A DNA stretch of 5,216 nucleotides, taken from Oscillospiraceae bacterium (GTDB taxonomy: Bacteria; Bacillota; Clostridia; Oscillospirales; Ruminococcaceae). The notes beneath the pieces were generated by a model. The model did not search any database, was not told the origin of the DNA, and saw only the letters and a program-made list of their open reading frames with translations. This document shows, in pieces, positions 1 to 5,216 of the stretch (position 1 is its first letter; each line of letters starts with the position of its first letter). The DNA lies in the NCBI GenBank assembly GCA_029240015.1, contig JARBTU010000144.1, positions 1-5,216 on the forward strand, given 5' to 3'. Position numbers and translations under genes: made by a program.

Positions 1-233
1 TCGTTTTCAAGGCGATCTAAAATATGTCTTGTCTGGTTTCCGCTGATTCCTTTGTTTACAAATCGAACCTGCCAGTCCGGATGTTTAGCTTTAAAAATAG
101 CAATAAAATAGTTCGGATATCCGTGACCATAGGTGCCAAAGCCATTTCCGCCTTCGCCGTTGGGCATTGATCTGCCACAGTCTGTGATAGAATCTCCTAA
201 AAATATTACAGTATCGTTATTTTGAATTTTCAT
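1..233 (-). CDS. SGNH/GDSL-type hydrolase, N-terminal part (cut by window edge)
   Basis: The first 77 codons of a leftward gene are present; the rest lies beyond position 1. Near the N terminus the translation reads VIFLGDSITDCGR, which is block I of SGNH hydrolases; Ser15 in GDS is the expected nucleophile. Around residues 59-71 it reads VNKGISGNQTRHI, matching the block II region with its conserved Gly. The stretch between (GTYGHGYPNYF) fits the SGNH_hydrolase-like group that resembles acetylesterases. The Asn (block III) and Asp-His (block V) residues would lie outside the window, so the catalytic set cannot be confirmed. No signal peptide is seen, so the enzyme is probably cytoplasmic. 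Substrate is unknown; family members remove acyl groups from sugars, lipids or thioesters. The ATG at 233 is chosen because AAGGAG lies 8 nt upstream. It begins 5 bp after the iorA stop, so the two are very likely cotranscribed. Confidence 0.88.
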   Translation of the reverse strand, partial: MKIQNNDTVIFLGDSITDCGRSMPNGEGGNGFGTYGHGYPNYFIAIFKAKHPDWQVRFVNKGISGNQTRHILDRLEN

Positions 234-238
234 CTTAT

Positions 239-1969
239 TTACTCCTTATTAATAGCACCAAAAGCGCATAAATCTTTACACAAGTTACAGCCTACACACA
301 ATGTTTTGTCAATCTCAGCCTTATTTTGTTTAATGCTGATAGCAGGACATCCGATTTTAAGGCAAGCTTTACATGTTTTGCATTTTTCTTTGTTAATGGT
401 TAATGGCGCACTGTGTTTCACATATTTTAACAATGCACAAGGACGTCTTGATATAATGACAGACGGCTCAGACACAGCAAGTTCTTCTTTTACCGCTTGC
501 TCAGTCTCTTTCAAATTATAAGGGTCAACCACTCGAACACGATTTATCCCAACCGCTTCACAGAGCTTTTCAAGCGAGATAGCCGACGTCGGATCTCCTT
601 TTATGGTGTATCCTGTTGTTGGATTCTGCTGATGTCCCGTCATGCCTGTGATGCTGTTGTCAAGAATAATCACAGTGGAGTTCCCTTGGTTATAGGCAAT
701 ATTGATAAGCCCTGTTACACCCGAATGCATGAACGTTGAATCCCCGATAACAGCCACCGACTTTTTAGCACTTTCTTCTCCTCTTGCTTTGTTGAATCCA
801 TGAAGGCCCGAAACCGAAGCCCCCATACAGATTGTTGTATCCATCGCTGATAAAGGTGCAAGCGCTCCTAATGTATAACAGCCGATATCTCCGCTGACCA
901 TCACTTTTTGCTTGCTTAATGTATAAAACAGCCCTCTGTGCGGACATCCTGCGCACATAACAGGAGGTCTTACCGGCACTTGCTCTTCAAATTGAATGGA
1001 TTCTTTTTCTTGTTCTCCCAAAAGCTCTCCGATTATCTTTTGAGAGAATTCTCCGATGACAGGAAATACTTCTTTTCCTGTTGCTTTTATGCCAATCTTT
1101 AGACAATGTGTCTCAAAGACATCATCCAGCTCTTCAATTACATACAGCTTGTCAACTTTTTGAGCAAATTCTTCAATCAATTTTATTGGGAGTGGATTCA
1201 CAAGCCCCAGCTTTAAATAACTCGCTTTATCGCCCAAAACTTCGCGGGTGTATTGATATGACGTTCCGGAAGTAATGACACCGATTTTTGGGTCCCCCAT
1301 GATGATTTGGTTAAGATCAGTTGTTTCTGCAAATCCAGCAAGCTCAGCCTGTCTTTTTTCCACTACCACATGACGGGCTCGTGCCATCGCAGGCATCATA
1401 ACAAATTTGGATGGGTCTTTTTTATATTCTTTAAGAGCAATTTCTTTTCGTTCACTGGTTTCTATAATACTTTGTGAATGGGATATTCTTGTGCTCAATC
1501 TGAACAAAACAGGGGTATCAAATTGTTCCGATATTTCATAGGCCGATTTTATGTAATCTAAGCATTCGCTTGAATCAGCGGGTTCCACCATTGGCAATTT
1601 AGCGGCTATAGCATAATGGCGCGAATCCTGTTCATTTTGGGAAGAATGCATCCCGGGGTCATCCGCGACCGCAACCACAAGCCCGGCATTCACTCCTGTA
1701 TAAGAAGCGGTAAAAAGCGGGTCTGCGGCGACGTTTAACCCTACGTGCTTCATCGCACAAAAAGAGCGTGCACCACCAATTGAAGCTCCCAAGGCTACCT
1801 CCATGGCTACTTTTTCATTGGGTGCCCATTCGCAGTAAATTTCGTCATATTGACTTGCGTATTCGGTTATTTCTGTACTTGGCGTTCCAGGATAACTTGA
1901 TATCACGTTACAGCCGGCTTCATACAATCCTCTTGCGACTGCCTCATTCCCCAGCATTAATTTTTTCAC
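239..1969 (-). CDS. iorA: Indolepyruvate:ferredoxin oxidoreductase, alpha subunit
   Basis: This 576-residue protein is the thiamine-diphosphate (ThDP) and iron-sulfur subunit of the enzyme that converts aryl-pyruvates plus CoA to arylacetyl-CoA, CO2 and reduced ferredoxin. Domains in order: pyrimidine-binding domain (about 1-190), with GNEAVARGLYEAG and SYPGTPSTEI near the N terminus and Glu52 in APNEKVAMEVALGAS as the likely ThDP-activating residue; a middle domain (about 225-320); the pyrophosphate-binding domain (about 335-515), with CAGCPHRG at 339-346, GDS at 409-411 and DNSITGMTGHQ at 437-447; and a C-terminal ferredoxin module. That module has Cys530/533/536/541 in the CxxCxxCx4CP spacing typical of IorA, and Cys558/561/564/568 as a standard [4Fe-4S] motif. 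Length is normal for the family. The start is GTG, chosen because AAGGTGAT lies 6 nt upstream; the ATG four codons later is too far from it. The beta subunit gene (iorB) is not adjacent: paaK lies upstream and an SGNH hydrolase downstream. The family call is firm; preference for indolepyruvate over other aryl-pyruvates is inferred. Confidence 0.96.
   Translation of the reverse strand: MKKLMLGNEAVARGLYEAGCNVISSYPGTPSTEITEYASQYDEIYCEWAPNEKVAMEVALGASIGGARSFCAMKHVGLNVAADPLFTASYTGVNAGLVVAVADDPGMHSSQNEQDSRHYAIAAKLPMVEPADSSECLDYIKSAYEISEQFDTPVLFRLSTRISHSQSIIETSERKEIALKEYKKDPSKFVMMPAMARARHVVVEKRQAELAGFAETTDLNQIIMGDPKIGVITSGTSYQYTREVLGDKASYLKLGLVNPLPIKLIEEFAQKVDKLYVIEELDDVFETHCLKIGIKATGKEVFPVIGEFSQKIIGELLGEQEKESIQFEEQVPVRPPVMCAGCPHRGLFYTLSKQKVMVSGDIGCYTLGALAPLSAMDTTICMGASVSGLHGFNKARGEESAKKSVAVIGDSTFMHSGVTGLINIAYNQGNSTVIILDNSITGMTGHQQNPTTGYTIKGDPTSAISLEKLCEAVGINRVRVVDPYNLKETEQAVKEELAVSEPSVIISRRPCALLKYVKHSAPLTINKEKCKTCKACLKIGCPAISIKQNKAEIDKTLCVGCNLCKDLCAFGAINKE
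242..247 (-). promoter_or_regulatory. Ribosome binding site of the SGNH hydrolase, inside the end of iorA
   Basis: Read on the minus strand this is AAGGAG, 8 nt before the ATG at 233. The same six bases are the last two sense codons (Lys575, Glu576) of iorA, followed by its TAA stop. The site fixes the hydrolase start, and its position suggests translational coupling to iorA. Confidence 0.8.
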
Positions 1970-1975
1970 GATACT

Positions 1976-1983
1976 ATCACCTT
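1976..1983 (-). promoter_or_regulatory. Ribosome binding site of iorA
   Basis: On the minus strand this reads AAGGTGAT, an uninterrupted match to the 3' part of the consensus AGGAGGTGAT, 6 nt before the GTG at 1969. It decides for the GTG start over the in-frame ATG at 1957, which would leave an 18-nt spacer. Confidence 0.75.
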
Positions 1984-2008
1984 TCTTATTCCGATGAAAA
2001 ATTCATAA

Positions 2009-2053
2009 CATGATGACACCTAACATTGATAAATCATGTTAGGTGTCATCATG
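2009..2053. repeat. Perfect 18-bp inverted repeat with 9-nt loop, in the iorA leader
   Basis: The left arm (2009-2026, CATGATGACACCTAACAT) is exactly the reverse complement of the right arm (2036-2053), with 2027-2035 between them. It sits in the gap between the paaK stop and the iorA start, about 18-60 nt downstream of the start of transcription expected from the promoter at 2078-2107. The stem is only about 39% G+C. On the minus strand it is followed by TTATGAATTTTT, so the T-run is not flush with the stem as in a normal intrinsic terminator. It could be a weak terminator or attenuator for paaK transcripts, an mRNA processing or stabilising hairpin, or a DNA operator for a dimeric repressor. 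The repeat is certain; its role is not. Confidence 0.9.
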
Positions 2054-2077
2054 CAAGAAATACACTCATTGTTTATA

Positions 2078-2107
2078 ATTATACCTATTTCTGATTACGC
2101 AAGTCAA
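2078..2107 (-). promoter_or_regulatory. Predicted sigma-A promoter for iorA, overlapping the paaK 3' end
   Basis: Read leftward, the -35 is TTGACT (2107-2102), the spacer is 18 nt and the -10 is TATAAT (2083-2078), a perfect -10 hexamer. The -35 lies within the last paaK codons, and the -10 starts just after the paaK TAG. Transcription would start near 2071, giving a leader of about 100 nt that contains the 18-bp inverted repeat. This would let iorA and the SGNH hydrolase be expressed independently of paaK. The call rests on sequence match alone. Confidence 0.6.
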
Positions 2108-3383
2108 CTATTCTTTGCGCTTTTCCTTGAAATCTTTGCAAACTTTTCGGTTCCACAAGGCTGACTTTGGCATCAATACCCAAAACGGTATGCAAATTAT
2201 GTTTAATTTGATTTTGCAGTGCTTCAAGCTCACCGTATCTTTCGAGCAAATCTCCGTTTATAAGCTCTACTTTTACTTCCAAGGTATCCATAAAACCTTC
2301 TCGTCTTACGATGAGCTGATAATGAGCTCCTATGTTTTGGGTTCCGACCAAAACACTCTCAATCTGTGACGGGAACACATTGACTCCTCGAATTTTAAGC
2401 ATGTCGTCGCTTCTGCCTTTGATTTTATCCATTCTTACATGAGTCCTACCACATTGACAGACATCATAATTAAGCTTTGAAATGTCCTTCGTCCGATATC
2501 TTAAAAGCGGAATCCCCTCTTTGGTAAGCGTGGTGATGACCAGTTCACCGTCTTTGCCTGCGTCTAATGTTTTTCCTGTTTTACTGTCAATAATCTCGGG
2601 GAAAAAATGATCTTCGGCTATATGCATTCCGCATCGATATTCACATTCGCCCGAAACACCCGGACCAATCAATTCGCTCATACCATAGTTATCGGTTGCA
2701 AAGAGGCTAAACCCTTTTTCGATTTGGTCCCGCATTTCCACCGTGCAGCCTTCCGACCCAAAAACACCAAGCCTTAGTTTAATGTCATCCAGTACCCCTT
2801 GTTCTCTTGCCACTTCGGACATATACAGAGCATAAGATGGAGTGCTGACCAGACCCGTTGTCCCGAAATCCTTAAGAATCATAACTTGTTTTTCGGTGTT
2901 TCCACTTGATGTGGGGATGACGGTGGCACCAATTTTTTCAAGCCCGTAATGCAATCCCAACGCACCGGTGAACAAGCCGTATCCAAAAGAAATCTGGAAA
3001 ATGTCATCTTCTGTTGCTCCTGCGGCAACACAAAGCCTTGCCACAACGTCAGACCACATGTCGATATCATTTTTTGTGTAGCCAACAACGGTCGGTTTGC
3101 CCGTTGTTCCGCTCGAAGCGTGGATACGGACAATATTTTTCATCGGCTGAGCAAAAAGACCGTATGGGTAAGTATCCCGAATATCTTCTTTTGTCGTAAA
3201 AGGTATGTATTCAATATCAGATAATGTTTTTATCTTATCCGGATTAACTCCCGAATTTGAAAGCTTTTTGTTATAATACTCTACATTATTAAAACAATAG
3301 CTTACTATGTGCTTGAGCCGTGTGAACTGAAGCTGTTCCAGCTCCTGCCTTGACGTCGTTTCAATCTCTTTTTGAAAAAACAA
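2085..3383 (-). CDS. paaK: Phenylacetate-CoA ligase (AMP-forming)
   Basis: A 432-residue adenylate-forming enzyme of the PaaK family, of normal length. It activates phenylacetate or a related arylacetate with ATP, then transfers the acyl group to CoA. In order: the typical N terminus (KEIETTSRQELEQLQFTRL); ATP-binding P-loop SSGTTGKPT at 90-98; aromatic-site region ISFGYGLFTGALGLHYG around 131-147; YGMSE at 233-237; four cysteines (247, 251, 309, 311) that PaaK homologues often have; YRTKD at 296-300; hinge motif GRSDDML at 323-329; and the PaaK C-terminal domain ending in FQGKAQRIVDLR, where Lys421 is the likely catalytic lysine. The start is TTG at 3383, supported by AGAGGTG 8 nt upstream and by the fit of the family's N terminus; the first in-frame ATG is 80 codons in and would destroy the enzyme. 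It precedes iorA on the same strand with a 115-bp gap. Substrate could be phenylacetate, indoleacetate or hydroxyphenylacetate; sequence alone does not decide. Confidence 0.95.
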   Translation of the reverse strand: MFFQKEIETTSRQELEQLQFTRLKHIVSYCFNNVEYYNKKLSNSGVNPDKIKTLSDIEYIPFTTKEDIRDTYPYGLFAQPMKNIVRIHASSGTTGKPTVVGYTKNDIDMWSDVVARLCVAAGATEDDIFQISFGYGLFTGALGLHYGLEKIGATVIPTSSGNTEKQVMILKDFGTTGLVSTPSYALYMSEVAREQGVLDDIKLRLGVFGSEGCTVEMRDQIEKGFSLFATDNYGMSELIGPGVSGECEYRCGMHIAEDHFFPEIIDSKTGKTLDAGKDGELVITTLTKEGIPLLRYRTKDISKLNYDVCQCGRTHVRMDKIKGRSDDMLKIRGVNVFPSQIESVLVGTQNIGAHYQLIVRREGFMDTLEVKVELINGDLLERYGELEALQNQIKHNLHTVLGIDAKVSLVEPKSLQRFQGKAQRIVDLRNQK

Positions 3384-3391
3384 AAGAAATG

Positions 3392-3398
3392 CACCTCT
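3392..3398 (-). promoter_or_regulatory. Ribosome binding site of paaK
   Basis: On the minus strand this reads AGAGGTG, 8 nt before the TTG at 3383. It is the main evidence for a TTG start, since there is no ATG or GTG in frame between this site and codon 81. Confidence 0.65.
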
Positions 3399-3447
3399 TT
3401 AATATATTATGTTAAGCACTGAATCGTCATTTTGCCTTACTATTTTT

Positions 3448-3465
3448 GCTTTATTGATTTAAAGC
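3448..3465 (-). repeat. Short inverted repeat in the paaK leader
   Basis: GCTTTA (3448-3453) and TAAAGC (3460-3465) form a 6-bp perfect inverted repeat with a 6-nt loop. It lies about 20-35 nt downstream of the predicted paaK transcription start. It is short and AT-rich, so it may be chance; a small leader hairpin or operator half-sites are possible. Confidence 0.35.
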
Positions 3466-3490
3466 TTTTGATTATTAAAGTTCTATGCAT

Positions 3491-3520
3491 ATTGTACTAT
3501 TTATTTAATATAAATGTCAA
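3491..3520 (-). promoter_or_regulatory. Predicted sigma-A promoter for paaK
   Basis: Read leftward, a perfect -35 TTGACA (3520-3515) is separated by 18 nt from the -10 TACAAT (3496-3491), which is five of six to consensus. Transcription would begin near 3484, giving a leader of about 100 nt before paaK. It is the only strong -35/-10 pair seen on this strand in the divergent region. Confidence 0.65.
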
Positions 3521-3572
3521 GAAACGCCATGAAAAAAATTTTCACAATATGAATAAAAAAAAGAGTTTTAAA

Positions 3573-3601
3573 GAATATTGTGGACAGCTTTGGAATATAG
3601 A
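3573..3601 (+). promoter_or_regulatory. Possible sigma-E-type promoter for the SipL-like gene
   Basis: GAATATT (3573-3579) fits the sigma-E -35 consensus GHATATT, followed after 14 nt by AATATAGA (3594-3601), which only partly fits the -10 consensus CATACAMT. A second candidate, GCATATT at 3487-3493 with AATATAAA at 3507-3514, has a 13-nt spacer and overlaps the paaK promoter. Mother-cell sigma-E control is known for sipL in Clostridioides difficile and is what one would expect here. The -10 match is weak, so this is tentative. Confidence 0.35.
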
Positions 3602-3619
3602 TAAGATAGAAAATCTAAA

Positions 3620-3625
3620 AAGGAG
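3620..3625 (+). promoter_or_regulatory. Ribosome binding site of the SipL-like gene
   Basis: AAGGAG lies 11 nt before the ATG at 3637, a slightly long spacer. No closer in-frame start codon exists upstream of the conserved N terminus, so this site supports the chosen start. Confidence 0.65.
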
Positions 3626-3636
3626 CGATAGTAAAG

Positions 3637-5178
3637 ATGGAATTGAATTTAAATCACGAGAACATTTGTATAAATGAGGTAATTTTTGATGGAAGCGTTG
3701 AGCAAAGTGTTGAGCTTGATTATCTTCTCCCCGATTATTGTCCAAGTATCTTCAAAGTATTAAAGTGCAAAGTAGTTCCAAAAATTAATTCATACCGTAT
3801 TGCGGGCGATAAACTTACTATTGATGCAACAGCGTTTATTAAAATCCTTTATGTCTGTGAAGAAACTTCTCTTATTCGGTCGTTAGAACAAAAAATGCCT
3901 TTTTCTAAAACAGTTGACCTAAAAGCTCCATCTGATGATGCGCTTGTTACTCTTGAAGCAAAAAGTGATTATGTAAATTGCAGAGTAGTCAATCCGAAAA
4001 GGCTGGATATAAGAGGAGCTGTTTCGATTAGAATAAAGGTCATGGACCAAAAATGTACTGAGGTTGTCTCAGATGTTGAAGGAATGGGTGTTCAGGTAAA
4101 GAAAAGCATGGTCAATACGGGTAACGCGGCAAAAAATGCGACCAAACAGTTTTCTGTTTATGAAGATCTGGAATTAAGCTATGGAAAACCTCCTATGGTA
4201 AATTGTCTTTATGCGAATGCAACTGCAGTAGTTACCGATTTTAAAATTATTGCCAATAAGGTGATTGCCAAGGGAGAAATTGCTCTACATATTCTTTATA
4301 GCACCGATGAAAATGAACAAAAACCGGAAGTGATGGAGCACTCTATTCCTATCAGCCAAATCCTTGACATGGCAGGAATCGATGAAGACTATCAATGTGT
4401 TATTAATTTTGATGTCAGCAATGTGGAAATCGATCCAAAAAACAATGATGAAGAAAATAAAGTCTTCGGTGCACAGTTTATGGTTAACGCAAGCTGCAAA
4501 GCATATAAGAATAAAGACATTCAAGTAATCAGTGATCTGTATTCCACCGCTTTTGAATCTGAAGTCGAAAACAAAACCATGAAATTCGAAAAGGTTTTAA
4601 GCCCTATTAATGAACAAAGCATCGCTAAAAGCACAATTGACATCCCTGAAGACAGCATTAACTATATTTATGATATCCTATGTGAAGCCAATGACGTCGC
4701 CTCCAAAATTTCCGGCAATGAAATCACATTTAGCGGGAAACTCAACGCATCGGTCATCGCACTTAATAACGAAAACCTCCCAATTGTCATCGAGCAGGTA
4801 TTGCCGTTTGAACATAAAGCTCCGATTAAAAATGAGTCCAATAACGTATACGCTGAAATTTTTGCGGATGTTGTGTCTGTTGCATACAGCTTAGCAGGCG
4901 TTGATAAAATTGAAATCAGAGCGGAAATCAAAATTGGCGGCTCTATCCACGACGTGTTGCCTCAAAACATTGTTACCGAAGTAAAGATTGATGAAGAAAA
5001 CGCGAAGAAGAGAGATGATTTATCGGCCCTTACGATATATTTTGCCGATAAAGGTGAGAGGGTTTGGGATATTGCAAAAAAATATAATACAAGTGTTCAG
5101 GCAATCATGGATGAAAACAATCTAGATAACGACGAAGTGGTTGACCGCGGCATGATCCTTATCCCAATTGTTGATTAA
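3637..5178 (+). CDS. sipL: SipL-like spore morphogenesis protein: SPOCS (DUF3794) repeats plus C-terminal LysM
   Basis: This 513-residue protein has the architecture of SipL, the SpoIVA-interacting protein of Clostridioides difficile, and a similar length. SPOCS-like segments can be seen at about 15-95 (LPDYCPSIFKVLKC, then ATAFIKILYV), 190-266 (ANKVIAKGEIALHILYS) and 346-398 (GNEITFSGKLNASVIAL). Each shares a pattern of a charged turn, a G or A, then a beta-strand ending in hydrophobic residues. The C terminus (about 465-511) is a LysM domain, with DKGERVWDIAKKYNTSVQAI, then ENNLDND and GMILIPIV. There is no signal peptide or membrane segment, which fits action in the mother-cell cytosol. 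In C. difficile the LysM domain binds SpoIVA rather than peptidoglycan, and SipL is needed for coat assembly around the forespore. The gene is divergent from paaK and functionally unrelated to it. A strong ribosome binding site follows its stop, so it probably heads an operon. Other SPOCS proteins exist, but the LysM tail favours SipL. Confidence 0.87.
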   Translation: MELNLNHENICINEVIFDGSVEQSVELDYLLPDYCPSIFKVLKCKVVPKINSYRIAGDKLTIDATAFIKILYVCEETSLIRSLEQKMPFSKTVDLKAPSDDALVTLEAKSDYVNCRVVNPKRLDIRGAVSIRIKVMDQKCTEVVSDVEGMGVQVKKSMVNTGNAAKNATKQFSVYEDLELSYGKPPMVNCLYANATAVVTDFKIIANKVIAKGEIALHILYSTDENEQKPEVMEHSIPISQILDMAGIDEDYQCVINFDVSNVEIDPKNNDEENKVFGAQFMVNASCKAYKNKDIQVISDLYSTAFESEVENKTMKFEKVLSPINEQSIAKSTIDIPEDSINYIYDILCEANDVASKISGNEITFSGKLNASVIALNNENLPIVIEQVLPFEHKAPIKNESNNVYAEIFADVVSVAYSLAGVDKIEIRAEIKIGGSIHDVLPQNIVTEVKIDEENAKKRDDLSALTIYFADKGERVWDIAKKYNTSVQAIMDENNLDNDEVVDRGMILIPIVD

Positions 5179-5198
5179 CGATGACACAAATATAACGT

Positions 5199-5204
5199 AG
5201 GAGG
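5199..5204 (+). promoter_or_regulatory. Ribosome binding site of a gene starting at or beyond the right edge
   Basis: AGGAGG occurs 20 bp after the SipL-like stop codon. No ATG, GTG or TTG follows it before the window ends; the final base could be the A of an ATG with an 11-nt spacer. A same-strand gene close behind the SipL-like gene is therefore expected. No terminator hairpin lies between, which suggests cotranscription. The identity of that gene cannot be read here. Confidence 0.6.
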
Positions 5205-5216
5205 AAGACGATTATA

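Noticed and set aside
239..1969. Long plus-strand frames opposite iorA and paaK
   Set aside because: They are antisense shadows of well-supported genes, without recognisable protein motifs or ribosome binding sites.
2020..2052. A 10-codon reading frame on the minus strand within the inverted repeat (MMTPNMIYQC) as a leader peptide
   Set aside because: It has no good ribosome binding site and no run of aromatic codons, and it arises from the repeat arms themselves.
2009..2053. Inverted repeat as a classic intrinsic terminator of paaK
   Set aside because: The stem is AT-rich and the nearest T-run on the minus strand is offset by about seven bases, so I list it as a repeat of unknown role.
2074..2079. 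TATAAT on the plus strand as a promoter antisense to paaK
   Set aside because: It is only the palindromic partner of the minus-strand -10; no -35-like hexamer lies at the right distance upstream on the plus strand.
3432..3677. Small plus-strand open frame upstream of and overlapping the SipL-like gene (including a 42-codon version from 3549)
   Set aside because: There is no ribosome binding site before either ATG, the sequence is AT-rich and low in complexity, and it overlaps the well-supported start at 3637.
5181..5195. ATG-led four-codon frame after the SipL-like gene
   Set aside because: It is far too short, has no ribosome binding site and precedes the real AGGAGG of the next gene.

Overview
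The window looks like the chromosome of an anaerobic, spore-forming member of the Bacillota (class Clostridia). It is AT-rich with strong AGGAGG-type ribosome binding sites. It carries a ferredoxin-dependent 2-oxoacid oxidoreductase subunit typical of strict anaerobes, and a SPOCS (DUF3794)-LysM protein of the SipL type, known from clostridial spore formers. The N-terminal SPOCS sequence (LPDYCP...ILKC style) reminds me of Oscillospirales proteins; this is an impression, not a demonstrated placement.

Layout. Positions 1-3383 hold three genes read leftward (minus strand): paaK (phenylacetate-CoA ligase type, TTG start), then iorA (indolepyruvate:ferredoxin oxidoreductase alpha subunit, GTG start), then the first 77 codons of an SGNH/GDSL-type hydrolase that runs off the left edge. 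A 253-bp divergent intergenic region (3384-3636) separates them from a rightward gene, the SipL-like spore morphogenesis protein (3637-5178). The window ends just after a strong Shine-Dalgarno sequence that must serve another rightward gene.

How the genes may work together. IorA oxidatively decarboxylates aryl-pyruvates (from Trp, Phe, Tyr) to arylacetyl-CoA, reducing ferredoxin. PaaK interconverts arylacetate and arylacetyl-CoA at the cost of ATP. Together they link aromatic 2-oxoacids, arylacetyl-CoA and free arylacetates, in fermentation or in salvage of aryl acids. The expected partner gene iorB is not beside iorA: an SGNH hydrolase occupies the downstream position, with its ribosome binding site made from the last two iorA codons.

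Regulation. Good sigma-A-like promoters can be read before paaK (TTGACA-N18-TACAAT) and, overlapping the end of paaK, before iorA (TTGACT-N18-TATAAT). Between the second promoter and iorA lies a perfect 18-bp inverted repeat with a 9-nt loop, the most notable unexplained element here. A weaker sigma-E-like promoter can be proposed for the SipL-like gene. No RNA genes, insertion sequences, CRISPR arrays or clearly undescribed system were found.
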